Assembly: GCA_900557355.1 (NCBI GenBank)
Contig: USSR01000090.1
Span: 1-14,811, forward strand
Reading direction: 5' to 3'
Origin: an uncultured Bacteroides sp.
Lineage (GTDB): Bacteria > Bacteroidota > Bacteroidia > Bacteroidales > Bacteroidaceae
Length of the DNA stretch: 14,811 nucleotides
The notes under the pieces are model-generated. The model did no database searches and was not told the origin of the DNA. It worked only from the letters and a program-made list of their open reading frames with translations. The position numbers and the translations under genes are program-made. Each line of letters starts with the position of its first letter. Position 1 is the first letter of the stretch. Below, piece by piece: positions 7,785 to 14,811 of this stretch.

Positions 7785-10619
7785 ATGAGAAGACTTTACT
7801 CCTTATTTATTTGTTTGCTGGCAGTGGTTGCCATGCAAGCGCAAATAGTAACCACTACTCCGGCTTTCCCGACGGAGAATGATGAAGTCACCATTATTTT
7901 TGATGCAACGAAAGGTACGGCTGGGCTGAAAGGTTTTACCGGTGATGTGTATGCACATACAGGAGTGATAACGGATAAAAGCAAAGATGGTGATGATTGG
8001 AAGCATGCCCCAACATGGGGAGATAACTCTGTGAAATATAAAATGACTTCTTTAGGAAATGATAAGTGGCAACTTAAAATAACTCCTAATATTCGTGAAT
8101 ATTATAGTGTTGAGCAGGGGGAAAATGTAAAACAATTAGCTTTCGTATTTCGTAGTGCAGATAAATCGAAAGAAGGAAAAGAAACGGGCGGAAAAAATAT
8201 CTACGTTGATATACATGCCGCTGGCTTAACCGTTCGCTTCGACAAACCTGCTGAAAAAGAAAATATACTTATCGGTACGCCCTTTACAATTGAAGCTTCT
8301 GCCTCTGCGGCTTCCGATTTGAAACTTTATGTAAATGCGGACGAAATAGCTACTGCAACTAATACTACTACTATTTCCCAACCTTATACATTCTCAACTG
8401 CCGGAAGCTATACTTTGAAAGTAGAGGCTACTGCTAATGGTAAAACAGAATCTGCTACACAAGAAGTAACAGTACTGAATGGAACAAGTACTTCGGAAAC
8501 GATGCCCAAGGGAGTACGACCTGGTATTAACTATGTCAGTGATACGGAAGTAACTTTGGTGTTGCAGGTTCCGGGTAAAAAGTATGTGTATGTGGTAGGT
8601 GACTTTAATGATTGGACGCCTAAAGCAGACTATCAACTGAAACAAGACGGTGAATATTTCTGGATAACTCTTCCAGGCTTGACTAAAGGAGAAGAATATG
8701 CTTTCCAATATTTGGTAGATGGTTCTATTTATGTGGCAGACCCATATACAGATAAAGTTTTGGATCCTCGGAACGATCAGTATATTGAAAGTACGACATA
8801 TCCGAATCTGAAACCTTATCCGACCGGAAAAGCAGAAGGTATCGTTTCCGTCCTGCAAACAGGACAATCTGCTTATAACTGGAAAGTGAAGAACTTTGAG
8901 CGTCCGGATTCTGAAAAGTTGGTTATTTACGAAATGCTGATTCGTGATTTTACTGAGGAACATACTTTTAATGCTGCGAAAGAAAAACTGGAATACTTGA
9001 AGAATCTGGGAGTAAATGCAATCGAACTGATGCCCATCAATGAGTTTGAAGGAAACACGAGTTGGGGTTATAATCCTTCATTCTATTTTGCCGTAGATAA
9101 GTATTACGGTACAAAAAATGATTTAAGAGCTTTTGTTGATGAATGTCATAGTCAAGGGATGGCTGTTATTATCGATCTTGTGCTGAATCATAGCTTTGAC
9201 CAGTCTCCTTTCTATCTTTTGTATAAGGATGCGGATGGAAGACCCTCTGCTGATAATCCGTGGTATAATCAAGATTCAAATATAAAGAACCCGAGTCTTT
9301 CGTGGGGACGTGATTTTAATCACGAGAGTGAATATACCCGTGCTTTGGTAGATAGCGTAGCCGGCTTTTGGATGTCGGAATATAAAATTGATGGTTTCCG
9401 TTATGATTTTACAAAAGGGTTCTCTAATACTCCTTATGGAACAAATGATTGGGCAAACGGACCGGATAATGCACGTATCGCCAACTTAAAGCGTATGTCG
9501 GCTGCCGTACAAAAGCGGCAACCAGGCGCTTACGTTATTTTTGAACATTTAGCAGCTAATAGTGAAGAGAAACAATTGGCGGAAGCTGGTATTTTATTAT
9601 GGCGCAATATGAATCATTCATATTGCCAGACAGCAATGGGATGGACCACGGAAAATGATTTCAGTGGTTTATATGCGGGAACAAGTATGCCTGCTGGTAG
9701 TTTAGTGGGGTATATGGAGAGTCATGATGAAGAACGTACAGGATTTAAAGCCTGGAAATGGGGAAATACCGGAGTAATAGCATCAACTACGAGTACAAAT
9801 ACTGGAATGAGCCCTGCAACAGGAAGTAATATTAATCTCTCTACCCGCACCAAACGTTTAGCCACTAATGCCGCCTTCTTCCTTACCGTACCTGGCCCAA
9901 AGATGATCTGGCAATTTGGTGAGTTAGGATATGATTTCTCCATAAACAACAATAGTGACGGCTCTAAATATGACGATCAGGGCGGTTATCGTACGGATCC
10001 TAAACCGATACGTTGGGATTATTTTGAAGATGCTGACCGAAAAAGATTGTATGAAACGTATGCTACTCTTTTAGATTTTCGTCATTCATATCCTGAACTA
10101 TTTGCTTCGAATACTACATTTAGCTGGAAAGTAGGTATTGCTAACTGGGACAATGGACGTACCTTGTCAGCTACTTCTACCGATGGCAAGTCTTTTGTAG
10201 TGGTTGGAAACTTTACTTTGGCAGATAAGAACCTTTCTGTAACTTTCCCGGAAACAGGTACATGGTATGAACTCCTGAAAGATAATGAGCCATTGAGTGT
10301 ATCAAGCACTACGCAAACTATTGCTGTTCCTGCCCATGAATTCCGTCTCTTTACTAACTTTAAACCAACTCTGACAGGTATTGAGACCACTGCTCCTGAT
10401 GCCGAAAAACCTTTAATATATTACAATAGAGGTATAGATACTTTAGTGCTGCCTGCCGGAGAAGCTAAACGCATAGAAGTATATTCTGTGAATGGAATGC
10501 TGGTGATGACACAGGAAAAATGTACTTCTGTCGGTTTGTCTGCTTTGCCTGTTGGTTATTATATGGCACGGGTTTATATGGAAGATGGCAGAGTGCAGGT
10601 TTGCAAAATAATGAAATAG
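7785..10619 (+). CDS. secreted multidomain GH13 alpha-amylase-family enzyme with CBM48-like module and T9SS-like tail
   Basis: This exported enzyme should cut alpha-1,4 (possibly alpha-1,6) bonds in starch- or glycogen-like polymers. It has 944 residues. A signal peptide ends near AMQA (about residue 19) and has no lipobox, unlike SusG. A beta-rich N-terminal domain (about 20-140) may be starch-binding, followed by an Ig-like segment (about 145-230) and a CBM48-like module around GDFNDW (272-277). The GH13 barrel follows with all four conserved regions: DLVLNH (464-469), GFRYD with nucleophile Asp541, FEH with acid/base Glu587, and ESHDEE with Asp648. The catalytic triad is therefore complete. 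The last 70 or so residues (RIEVYSVNG...GYYMARV...KIMK) resemble a type IX secretion C-terminal sorting domain. Region IV (SHDE) recalls branching enzymes, but region III does not, so hydrolysis is favoured. The exact GH13 subfamily is not assigned. It begins the second operon, with the GH133-like gene 35 bases downstream. Confidence 0.9.
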   Translation: MRRLYSLFICLLAVVAMQAQIVTTTPAFPTENDEVTIIFDATKGTAGLKGFTGDVYAHTGVITDKSKDGDDWKHAPTWGDNSVKYKMTSLGNDKWQLKITPNIREYYSVEQGENVKQLAFVFRSADKSKEGKETGGKNIYVDIHAAGLTVRFDKPAEKENILIGTPFTIEASASAASDLKLYVNADEIATATNTTTISQPYTFSTAGSYTLKVEATANGKTESATQEVTVLNGTSTSETMPKGVRPGINYVSDTEVTLVLQVPGKKYVYVVGDFNDWTPKADYQLKQDGEYFWITLPGLTKGEEYAFQYLVDGSIYVADPYTDKVLDPRNDQYIESTTYPNLKPYPTGKAEGIVSVLQTGQSAYNWKVKNFERPDSEKLVIYEMLIRDFTEEHTFNAAKEKLEYLKNLGVNAIELMPINEFEGNTSWGYNPSFYFAVDKYYGTKNDLRAFVDECHSQGMAVIIDLVLNHSFDQSPFYLLYKDADGRPSADNPWYNQDSNIKNPSLSWGRDFNHESEYTRALVDSVAGFWMSEYKIDGFRYDFTKGFSNTPYGTNDWANGPDNARIANLKRMSAAVQKRQPGAYVIFEHLAANSEEKQLAEAGILLWRNMNHSYCQTAMGWTTENDFSGLYAGTSMPAGSLVGYMESHDEERTGFKAWKWGNTGVIASTTSTNTGMSPATGSNINLSTRTKRLATNAAFFLTVPGPKMIWQFGELGYDFSINNNSDGSKYDDQGGYRTDPKPIRWDYFEDADRKRLYETYATLLDFRHSYPELFASNTTFSWKVGIANWDNGRTLSATSTDGKSFVVVGNFTLADKNLSVTFPETGTWYELLKDNEPLSVSSTTQTIAVPAHEFRLFTNFKPTLTGIETTAPDAEKPLIYYNRGIDTLVLPAGEAKRIEVYSVNGMLVMTQEKCTSVGLSALPVGYYMARVYMEDGRVQVCKIMK

Positions 10620-10654
10620 ATTAGGTACGATAAAATAGGTTAGTTGCTGTAAAT

Positions 10655-13012
10655 ATGATCAACAACAAAGTGAATTTATGCTTTTTGAAGAAAGCTGCGG
10701 GTATATTACTCGCAGCTACTTCTTTTTTAGTGATGGCTTGTAGTGAAAATGTAAAAGAGTTGTCTCCGTTAAGTACGCACGAATTAGGCATTGCCATACC
10801 TAGCGGCCAGTCGCGTGAATATTCTTATACAGACAAAAACGGAGGTTTCTATTATGGAATGACCTCTACGGATGATTGGGGAGATTGGTTTGCTGGCTGG
10901 AATATTTATGCCAAACGTATCTTTGCCGATTACCGCTTGTATGTGGATGGAGAAAGATTGCTTCGGGAAAATGCCCGTACGTCGGTGTATCCTGACAAAT
11001 TGGTTCGCAGTTATGAAGAAGCTGTGGAGACATTCTGTCTGGTGGATGAACCGAAGCTGCTGTGTGTTCGTATGGATAGTGTACAAGGGAAGCAGATCTC
11101 ATTCATGCTGATGGGGGGAAATGTGGTGGATGCACGGAAGGATGGAAATTCTGTACTCTATACAACGAAAGAGTCACCGGAAAATGTAATACGTATAGCA
11201 TCCGTAGCGGAGGCAGGAATTGAATTTGCAGATAATCTGATAACTGTTCCGGTTGCTGCTGATGGTTTCCTGATTGCTTTTGGTACGGAAGAAGATAGCC
11301 GGCAAGCAATAGCCGGTTTCCGTAAAGAAGGAGAGAAGTGGTTGTCTGCACGTAGTCAGCGTATTCAATCCTTACTGGACCATAATCCTTTAAAGACCAA
11401 TCTGGATTCTTTGGATCATGCCCTTGCCTGGATTATGCTTACCAATGATCAGTTGATCACTCATCAGCACGGTGGTTATGGTATGTATGCCGGTTTACCT
11501 TGGTTCACGGACTTCTGGGGGCGGGATATGTTTATTTCTATGCCGGGTGCAGTGCTTTGTACAGGGCAGTTTGATACGGCACGTGATATTCTTGCGTCAT
11601 TTGCACGTTATCAGGATACCATTTCCACATCTCCTACTTACGGACGTGTACCTAACCGTCTGAATCTGGAAGGTATTCTTTATAATACCACTGACGGAAC
11701 CCCTCGTTTCGTTATGCAGGTGCACGATTATCTGAAATATACGGGTGACACCGCCTTCGTGAAAGAAATTTATCTTTCAGTGAAGATTGCTACGGATGCT
11801 TCTCTTCGCCTGTATACGGACGAAAAAGGATATCTCACCCATGCGGACGCAGATACCTGGATGGATGCCAAACGTCAAAGCAAGTATCCCTGTTCACCAC
11901 GTGGCAATCGTGCTGTGGATGTACAGGCATTGTGGTATACGCAATTGACGAATGCTTCGGATCTTGCCCGCTACATGAACCGTGAGGAAGATGCCCAGCG
12001 TTGGAATCTTGCCGCGGAGCGTCTCCGCTCAAATTTTGAACAGGATTTTGTAGACACAGCCGCCCGGTCAATCTATGATCATCTGAATACAGATGGAAGT
12101 GGGGATGCGCAATTCCGTCCCAATGCTATCTATGCGTTGGATCTGGTTTCTGATCCTGACTTGAAGATGCATGAGACAAGAGATGTCTGGGAACGCCTGG
12201 TATATCCGTGGGGAGTATCTTCACTCGACCAGTATGACGAACAGTTTCATCCTTACCATGAGCAATGGTATCGTTATCATAAAGATGATGCTTATCATAA
12301 TGGTACGATATGGCTTTGGAATAATGGTATGGCCATGCAGCGGATGATAGAAAACGGACAAGCTGACATTGCGTATACTTTGTTCAAGAATATGAACCGT
12401 CAGGCACTTGCCGAAGGTGCTGTCGGCAGTTTATCAGAGAATGCGGATGCATGGCCACGTGCCGGGCAGACGTGGGTACGTCGAAGTGGAACTTTCCTGC
12501 AAGCGTGGAGTAATAGCGAGCATATCCGTGTATGGAATCAATACTTCCTGGGAATCCGTCCTGATATGCTCAATCATTCCATAACCATTGCTCCGCAGCT
12601 TCCTTCTGAATTGAAGGCAGTGGATAGTCGGGTAAATATAGGAGATGGTACATTACGTATGATTATTTCTAAAAACGATGCGAACGGAACTTACCATTAT
12701 GAATGGACCGGTACGCCCGTAACTCTTAAACTGGATATCGATTCTTATCAGACATTGGATGTTCCGGTCCCGACAGACCACTCGGTAAGGATCAGGACAG
12801 AGGGAGCACGTATGACAGTGGATGTCTCTGATGCCTCTGGTAAAAAGGCAGCCAATTACGTAGCAGAACTGGATACACTCAAGCAGGAACAGAAGAAACA
12901 GCAAGATGATTATTTCACGAATACTCATTTTGCAAAGCCTTCTTACAGAGAAAATATGAAGAGCATGTCCCGTTACTTTGATCCGCCGTTGACGTATCAG
13001 AGTGTGGAATGA
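10655..13012 (+). CDS. GH133-like amylo-alpha-1,6-glucosidase (debranching) lipoprotein
   Basis: This predicted enzyme removes alpha-1,6-linked glucose at branch points of glycogen or starch fragments. It has 785 residues. An N-terminal hydrophobic stretch ends in VMAC, so Cys29 is probably lipidated, and SEN follows. A beta-rich N-terminal region (about 35-240) precedes the (alpha/alpha)6-barrel of the glycogen-debranching C-terminal type. Typical blocks are WFTDFWGRDMF (283-293), TWMDAKR with Asp404, and QAWSNSEHIR with Glu622. By analogy with the family, Asp404 and Glu622 are the likely catalytic acid and base. A charged tail of about 49 residues (from about 737, with LKQEQKKQQDD) extends past the barrel and its beta cap. 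The export signal is notable because most glycogen debranching enzymes are cytoplasmic. It lies 35 bases after the amylase gene with no promoter or terminator between them, so the pair is probably one operon. A GH15-like glucoamylase activity is a possible alternative. Confidence 0.82.
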   Translation: MINNKVNLCFLKKAAGILLAATSFLVMACSENVKELSPLSTHELGIAIPSGQSREYSYTDKNGGFYYGMTSTDDWGDWFAGWNIYAKRIFADYRLYVDGERLLRENARTSVYPDKLVRSYEEAVETFCLVDEPKLLCVRMDSVQGKQISFMLMGGNVVDARKDGNSVLYTTKESPENVIRIASVAEAGIEFADNLITVPVAADGFLIAFGTEEDSRQAIAGFRKEGEKWLSARSQRIQSLLDHNPLKTNLDSLDHALAWIMLTNDQLITHQHGGYGMYAGLPWFTDFWGRDMFISMPGAVLCTGQFDTARDILASFARYQDTISTSPTYGRVPNRLNLEGILYNTTDGTPRFVMQVHDYLKYTGDTAFVKEIYLSVKIATDASLRLYTDEKGYLTHADADTWMDAKRQSKYPCSPRGNRAVDVQALWYTQLTNASDLARYMNREEDAQRWNLAAERLRSNFEQDFVDTAARSIYDHLNTDGSGDAQFRPNAIYALDLVSDPDLKMHETRDVWERLVYPWGVSSLDQYDEQFHPYHEQWYRYHKDDAYHNGTIWLWNNGMAMQRMIENGQADIAYTLFKNMNRQALAEGAVGSLSENADAWPRAGQTWVRRSGTFLQAWSNSEHIRVWNQYFLGIRPDMLNHSITIAPQLPSELKAVDSRVNIGDGTLRMIISKNDANGTYHYEWTGTPVTLKLDIDSYQTLDVPVPTDHSVRIRTEGARMTVDVSDASGKKAANYVAELDTLKQEQKKQQDDYFTNTHFAKPSYRENMKSMSRYFDPPLTYQSVE

Positions 13013-13014
13013 AT

Positions 13015-13998
13015 TTATTCGTAAATCTTATTCAGCAATTTGTTCAGCCATTCCCAACGGAAACGAAACCAGCGGCGAGTACTGCTTTGCTTACCGCCGA
13101 AGCGTAAGACAAATTCGCGGTAACCATGCTTGCGGAAGGGGAGACCAACATCCATAAATTCAAGGTGGCGGTATCCTCGCTGTTTGGCATCGAACAGAGC
13201 ATACCATACGGCAAGTATGCCTGGATATTGGAGCGCATACGTCTTGCGCATGCCACCGGAGAACCAAAGATAGGCATTATCTTCGGAATAGATGCAGGCA
13301 CTGCCACCTATGATTTTATCTTTGTAAGTGACAATGAATATTTTGCTTTGTTCCCCTTTCATCATTTCTTCTTCCATGCGTAGGAAGAAGACTCTGCTGG
13401 GGAAGTGGCGGCGTATTTTTGAGGAATAAACATGGTGTAGCATCTGTGAGAAAGCACGTACTTCCTCAGGAGTATGAGCTTCACGCACTTCTGTACCATT
13501 TTTTAATCCTTTTTTTATCTGACGGATACGTGAGGGGCTGAAACGGCTTTCTACATGTTCGATGCTATGTAGCGAATTGCGTACCCGTAGCCAATTGATG
13601 GCGAAGTAACGATTCTTACGAAAAGATTTATACCCAAACAGTGAATTTTCCAGATTGCGGAACTCTATAAGAAATGCTTCCCGCAATGCCTCGGCAGTTA
13701 ACCGTTGGAGGATTTCGCCAAAGACAAATTCTTTATCGACTGTTTCATCGAAATATTCTCCTGTGCCATAGATTTCACATCTCTTGATGATAGAGGGTGG
13801 AAACAAACGAACACTCTTTCGTATTGCCGCCAATAGCTTGGCAACGGGCCTTCCTGCCTCTGATGCAACAATGAGAAGGGGCGTATAACCCGGGGTTGCT
13901 TCGTAGATATGAAACAACTCGATGGAGTGAAATGTATTATTGCCCGGCAGTTCCGGGATGTCACTCCCGTGGTAATATGTCGTCAGTTTCAAAGGCAT
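13015..13998 (-). CDS. FemAB/GNAT-like acyltransferase
   Basis: The product is a predicted cytoplasmic acyl- or aminoacyl-transferase of 327 residues. The ATG at 13998 is preferred over the TTG at 14007. The C-terminal half carries the GNAT-type fold pattern: a strand with GGSACIYSEDNAYLWFSGG, a helix with GILAVWYALFDAKQRGYRHLEFMDVG, and a closing REFVLRFGG typical of FemAB-like or Acetyltransf_6 proteins. The basic segment RFSPSRIRQIKKGLK also resembles that group. The N-terminal half is less conserved and I cannot assign it. No signal peptide or membrane segment is seen. It converges on the debranching gene with only two bases between the stop codons, and a minus-strand promoter core lies at its start. 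The substrate is unknown. Context gives no link to the glycan locus. Family assignment is from pattern recognition only. Confidence 0.68.
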   Translation of the reverse strand: MPLKLTTYYHGSDIPELPGNNTFHSIELFHIYEATPGYTPLLIVASEAGRPVAKLLAAIRKSVRLFPPSIIKRCEIYGTGEYFDETVDKEFVFGEILQRLTAEALREAFLIEFRNLENSLFGYKSFRKNRYFAINWLRVRNSLHSIEHVESRFSPSRIRQIKKGLKNGTEVREAHTPEEVRAFSQMLHHVYSSKIRRHFPSRVFFLRMEEEMMKGEQSKIFIVTYKDKIIGGSACIYSEDNAYLWFSGGMRKTYALQYPGILAVWYALFDAKQRGYRHLEFMDVGLPFRKHGYREFVLRFGGKQSSTRRWFRFRWEWLNKLLNKIYE

Positions 13999-14004
13999 TG
14001 ACTG

Positions 14005-14012
14005 CAAATTTA
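14005..14012 (-). promoter_or_regulatory. possible promoter core for the FemAB/GNAT-like gene
   Basis: Read on the minus strand this is TAAATTTG, matching the Bacteroides TAnnTTTG core. It ends only 6 bases before the preferred ATG at 13998, so transcription would begin at or beside the start codon and the message would be nearly leaderless. No clear -33 element is seen. Confidence 0.35.
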
Positions 14013-14025
14013 GAAAATAATCTTG

Positions 14026-14033
14026 TATCTTTG
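14026..14033 (+). promoter_or_regulatory. Bacteroides-type promoter core for the nitroreductase gene
   Basis: TATCTTTG matches the TAnnTTTG core. The expected -33 position holds only a weak partial match (ACTG, 14001-14004, 21 bases upstream). If used, it gives a leader of about 135 bases containing both inverted-repeat structures before the ATG at 14175. Confidence 0.45.
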
Positions 14034-14046
14034 CGTTCTTAAATGG

Positions 14047-14071
14047 TAATTTAGCGCAATGCGCTAAATTA
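14047..14071. repeat. 25-base perfect inverted repeat
   Basis: TAATTTAGCGCA and TGCGCTAAATTA form perfect 12-base arms around a single A. It lies just after the promoter core at 14026-14033, where it could act as an operator in DNA or as a hairpin in the nitroreductase leader. It directly abuts the heptamer element. Confidence 0.75.
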
Positions 14072-14160
14072 AGTTACAAGCTACCAGCTACGAGCTACGA
14101 GTGCCATTCGGTATAATAGCGCAGCTACTTGTAGCTCGTAGCTTGTAACTCGTAACTTAA
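14069..14160. repeat. inverted array of RAGYTAC heptamers
   Basis: The left arm reads AAGTTAC, AAGCTAC, CAGCTAC, GAGCTAC, GAG (14071-14101). The right arm, read on the opposite strand from 14158, gives AAGTTAC, GAGTTAC, AAGCTAC, GAGCTAC, AAG. Each arm is thus four tandem 7-base units of near-consensus rAGyTAC, in opposite orientation around a spacer of about 23 bases. The outermost 9 bases (TTAAGTTAC/GTAACTTAA) pair perfectly. The structure ends 14 bases before the nitroreductase ATG. It is non-coding and could fold into a long imperfect hairpin with several registers. Confidence 0.75.
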
Positions 14161-14174
14161 TAATATTATGATAT

Positions 14175-14711
14175 ATGGAAAATTTCAGTGAATTGCTAAA
14201 AGTTCGCCGCAGCATGCGGAAGTTTACGGATGAAGAGTTGACGCAGGAAGAGGTGGTTGCTTTGATGAAAGCTGCGCTGATGTCACCCACTTCCAAGCGG
14301 ACAAATGCATGGCAGTTTATTATGGTGGATGATAAAGAGTTGCTTGAAAAACTATCACATTGCAAGGCACAGGCTTCGCAATTTATTGCTGATGCACCGT
14401 TGGCAATTGTGGTGACGGCCGATCCGTTAGCGAGTGATGTGTGGATTGAAGATGCTTCCATTGCTTCGATTATTATACAATTACAGGCAGAAGATATGGG
14501 CTTAGGCAGTTGCTGGGTACAGGTGCGTGAACGTTTCACCGCTTCCGGTATGCCGTCCGATGAATATGTGCGCGAAGTGCTTGATATTCCCTTGCAACTG
14601 CAAGTACTCAGTGTCGTTGCTATCGGACACAAAGGCATGGAACGTAAGCCTTTCAGTGAAGAACATCTGCAATGGGAAAAAGTTCATATCAATAAATACG
14701 GAGGAAAGTAA
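14175..14711 (+). CDS. nitroreductase-family FMN oxidoreductase
   Basis: This is a predicted cytoplasmic flavoprotein of 178 residues, the usual size for compact NAD(P)H-dependent nitroreductases. Family marks are RRSMRKF (11-17) and SPTSKRTNAWQF (37-48), where FMN-phosphate contacts normally lie. The helix EDASIASIIIQLQAEDMGLGSCW (92-114) and the closing GHKGMERKPF (151-160) complete the pattern. The natural substrate cannot be predicted: the family reduces nitroaromatics, quinones and flavins, and some members act in other pathways. No Shine-Dalgarno site precedes the ATG. The gene sits behind a long structured leader and is followed after two bases by a small membrane-protein gene, suggesting a bicistronic message. 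The start is firm because MENFSELLKVRRS is a normal N-terminus for the family. Confidence 0.9.
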   Translation: MENFSELLKVRRSMRKFTDEELTQEEVVALMKAALMSPTSKRTNAWQFIMVDDKELLEKLSHCKAQASQFIADAPLAIVVTADPLASDVWIEDASIASIIIQLQAEDMGLGSCWVQVRERFTASGMPSDEYVREVLDIPLQLQVLSVVAIGHKGMERKPFSEEHLQWEKVHINKYGGK

Positions 14712-14713
14712 CA

Positions 14714-14811
14714 GTGAGCGCAGCAAAAGCAAACAATAACCGCGATACTTACAGGGCTACGGCGGTTACGTTGATTGTTTTCGGTATACTTTATCTTGGG
14801 GGCAAAATTTT
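14714..14811 (+). CDS. hypothetical small membrane protein, 3'-incomplete
   Basis: A reading frame begins with GTG at 14714, two bases after the nitroreductase stop, and stays open to the window edge. The frame is closed upstream by TAA at 14693-14695 and has no ATG, so GTG is the only ordinary start. GGAGG at 14700-14704 sits 9 bases upstream and may serve as a rare Shine-Dalgarno site. The 32 visible residues have a polar N-terminus (SAAKANNNRDTYR) followed by a hydrophobic stretch (ATAVTLIVFGILYLGGKI), consistent with a first transmembrane helix. I do not recognise a family. The tight spacing suggests co-expression with the nitroreductase. Confidence 0.6.
   Translation, partial: MSAAKANNNRDTYRATAVTLIVFGILYLGGKI

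Noticed and set aside
8394..8963. 189-codon minus-strand reading frame inside the amylase gene
   Set aside because: It is antisense to the CBM48-like and GH13 region, whose motifs are clear, and has no independent support.
14069..14160. possible CRISPR array
   Set aside because: Units are 7 bases with no spacers and in inverted orientation, unlike CRISPR repeats of about 24-47 bases with unique spacers.
14081..14638. 185-codon minus-strand reading frame over the nitroreductase gene
   Set aside because: It is Ser/Cys/Thr-rich, overlaps both the heptamer repeat and the nitroreductase gene, and the plus-strand frame has conserved family motifs.

Overview
The window looks like a chromosomal segment of a gut-type Bacteroidales bacterium, most likely Bacteroides. 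The evidence is a SusC/SusD-type outer-membrane glycan uptake system with SusE- and SusF-like lipoproteins, Bacteroides-style promoter cores (TAnnTTTG) and the near absence of Shine-Dalgarno sites. No species is assigned, because that needs a database comparison.

Bases 1-7245 hold four tightly packed plus-strand genes in the order of the classical starch utilization system: a 5'-incomplete susC-like TonB-dependent transporter, susD-like, susE-like and susF-like genes. The SusD and SusE proteins resemble the B. thetaiotaomicron starch proteins from memory. The SusE-like protein has two C-terminal starch-binding-like modules and the SusF-like protein has three, as in the known pair. A strong hairpin terminator (7267-7307) closes this operon.

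Bases 7246-7784 are a gene-free spacer rich in structure. It holds the terminator, a composite block of palindromes and direct repeats (7451-7582), a palindrome that resembles a LacI-family operator (7681-7696) and a good Bacteroides promoter (7726-7757). That promoter would drive a second operon: a secreted multidomain GH13 amylase with a T9SS-like C-terminal domain (7785-10619) and a lipoprotein-type GH133-like amylo-alpha-1,6-glucosidase (10655-13012). Together the two operons would bind, cut, debranch and import starch-, glycogen- or pullulan-like alpha-glucans. The usual susR, susA and susB are not in the window.

The right end appears unrelated to the glycan locus. A minus-strand FemAB/GNAT-like acyltransferase gene (13015-13998) converges on the debranching enzyme with a 2-base gap. 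An intergenic region follows with overlapping divergent promoter cores, a 25-base palindrome and a striking inverted array of heptamer repeats (14069-14160). A nitroreductase gene (14175-14711) and the start of a small membrane-protein gene with a GTG start (14714 to the edge) complete the window. No tRNA, rRNA, CRISPR array or transposase was seen. The most noteworthy points are the two intergenic repeat structures, the candidate operator, the G8 tract in the susE-like gene, the T9SS-like tail on the amylase and the in-frame stop at the left edge of the susC-like gene.
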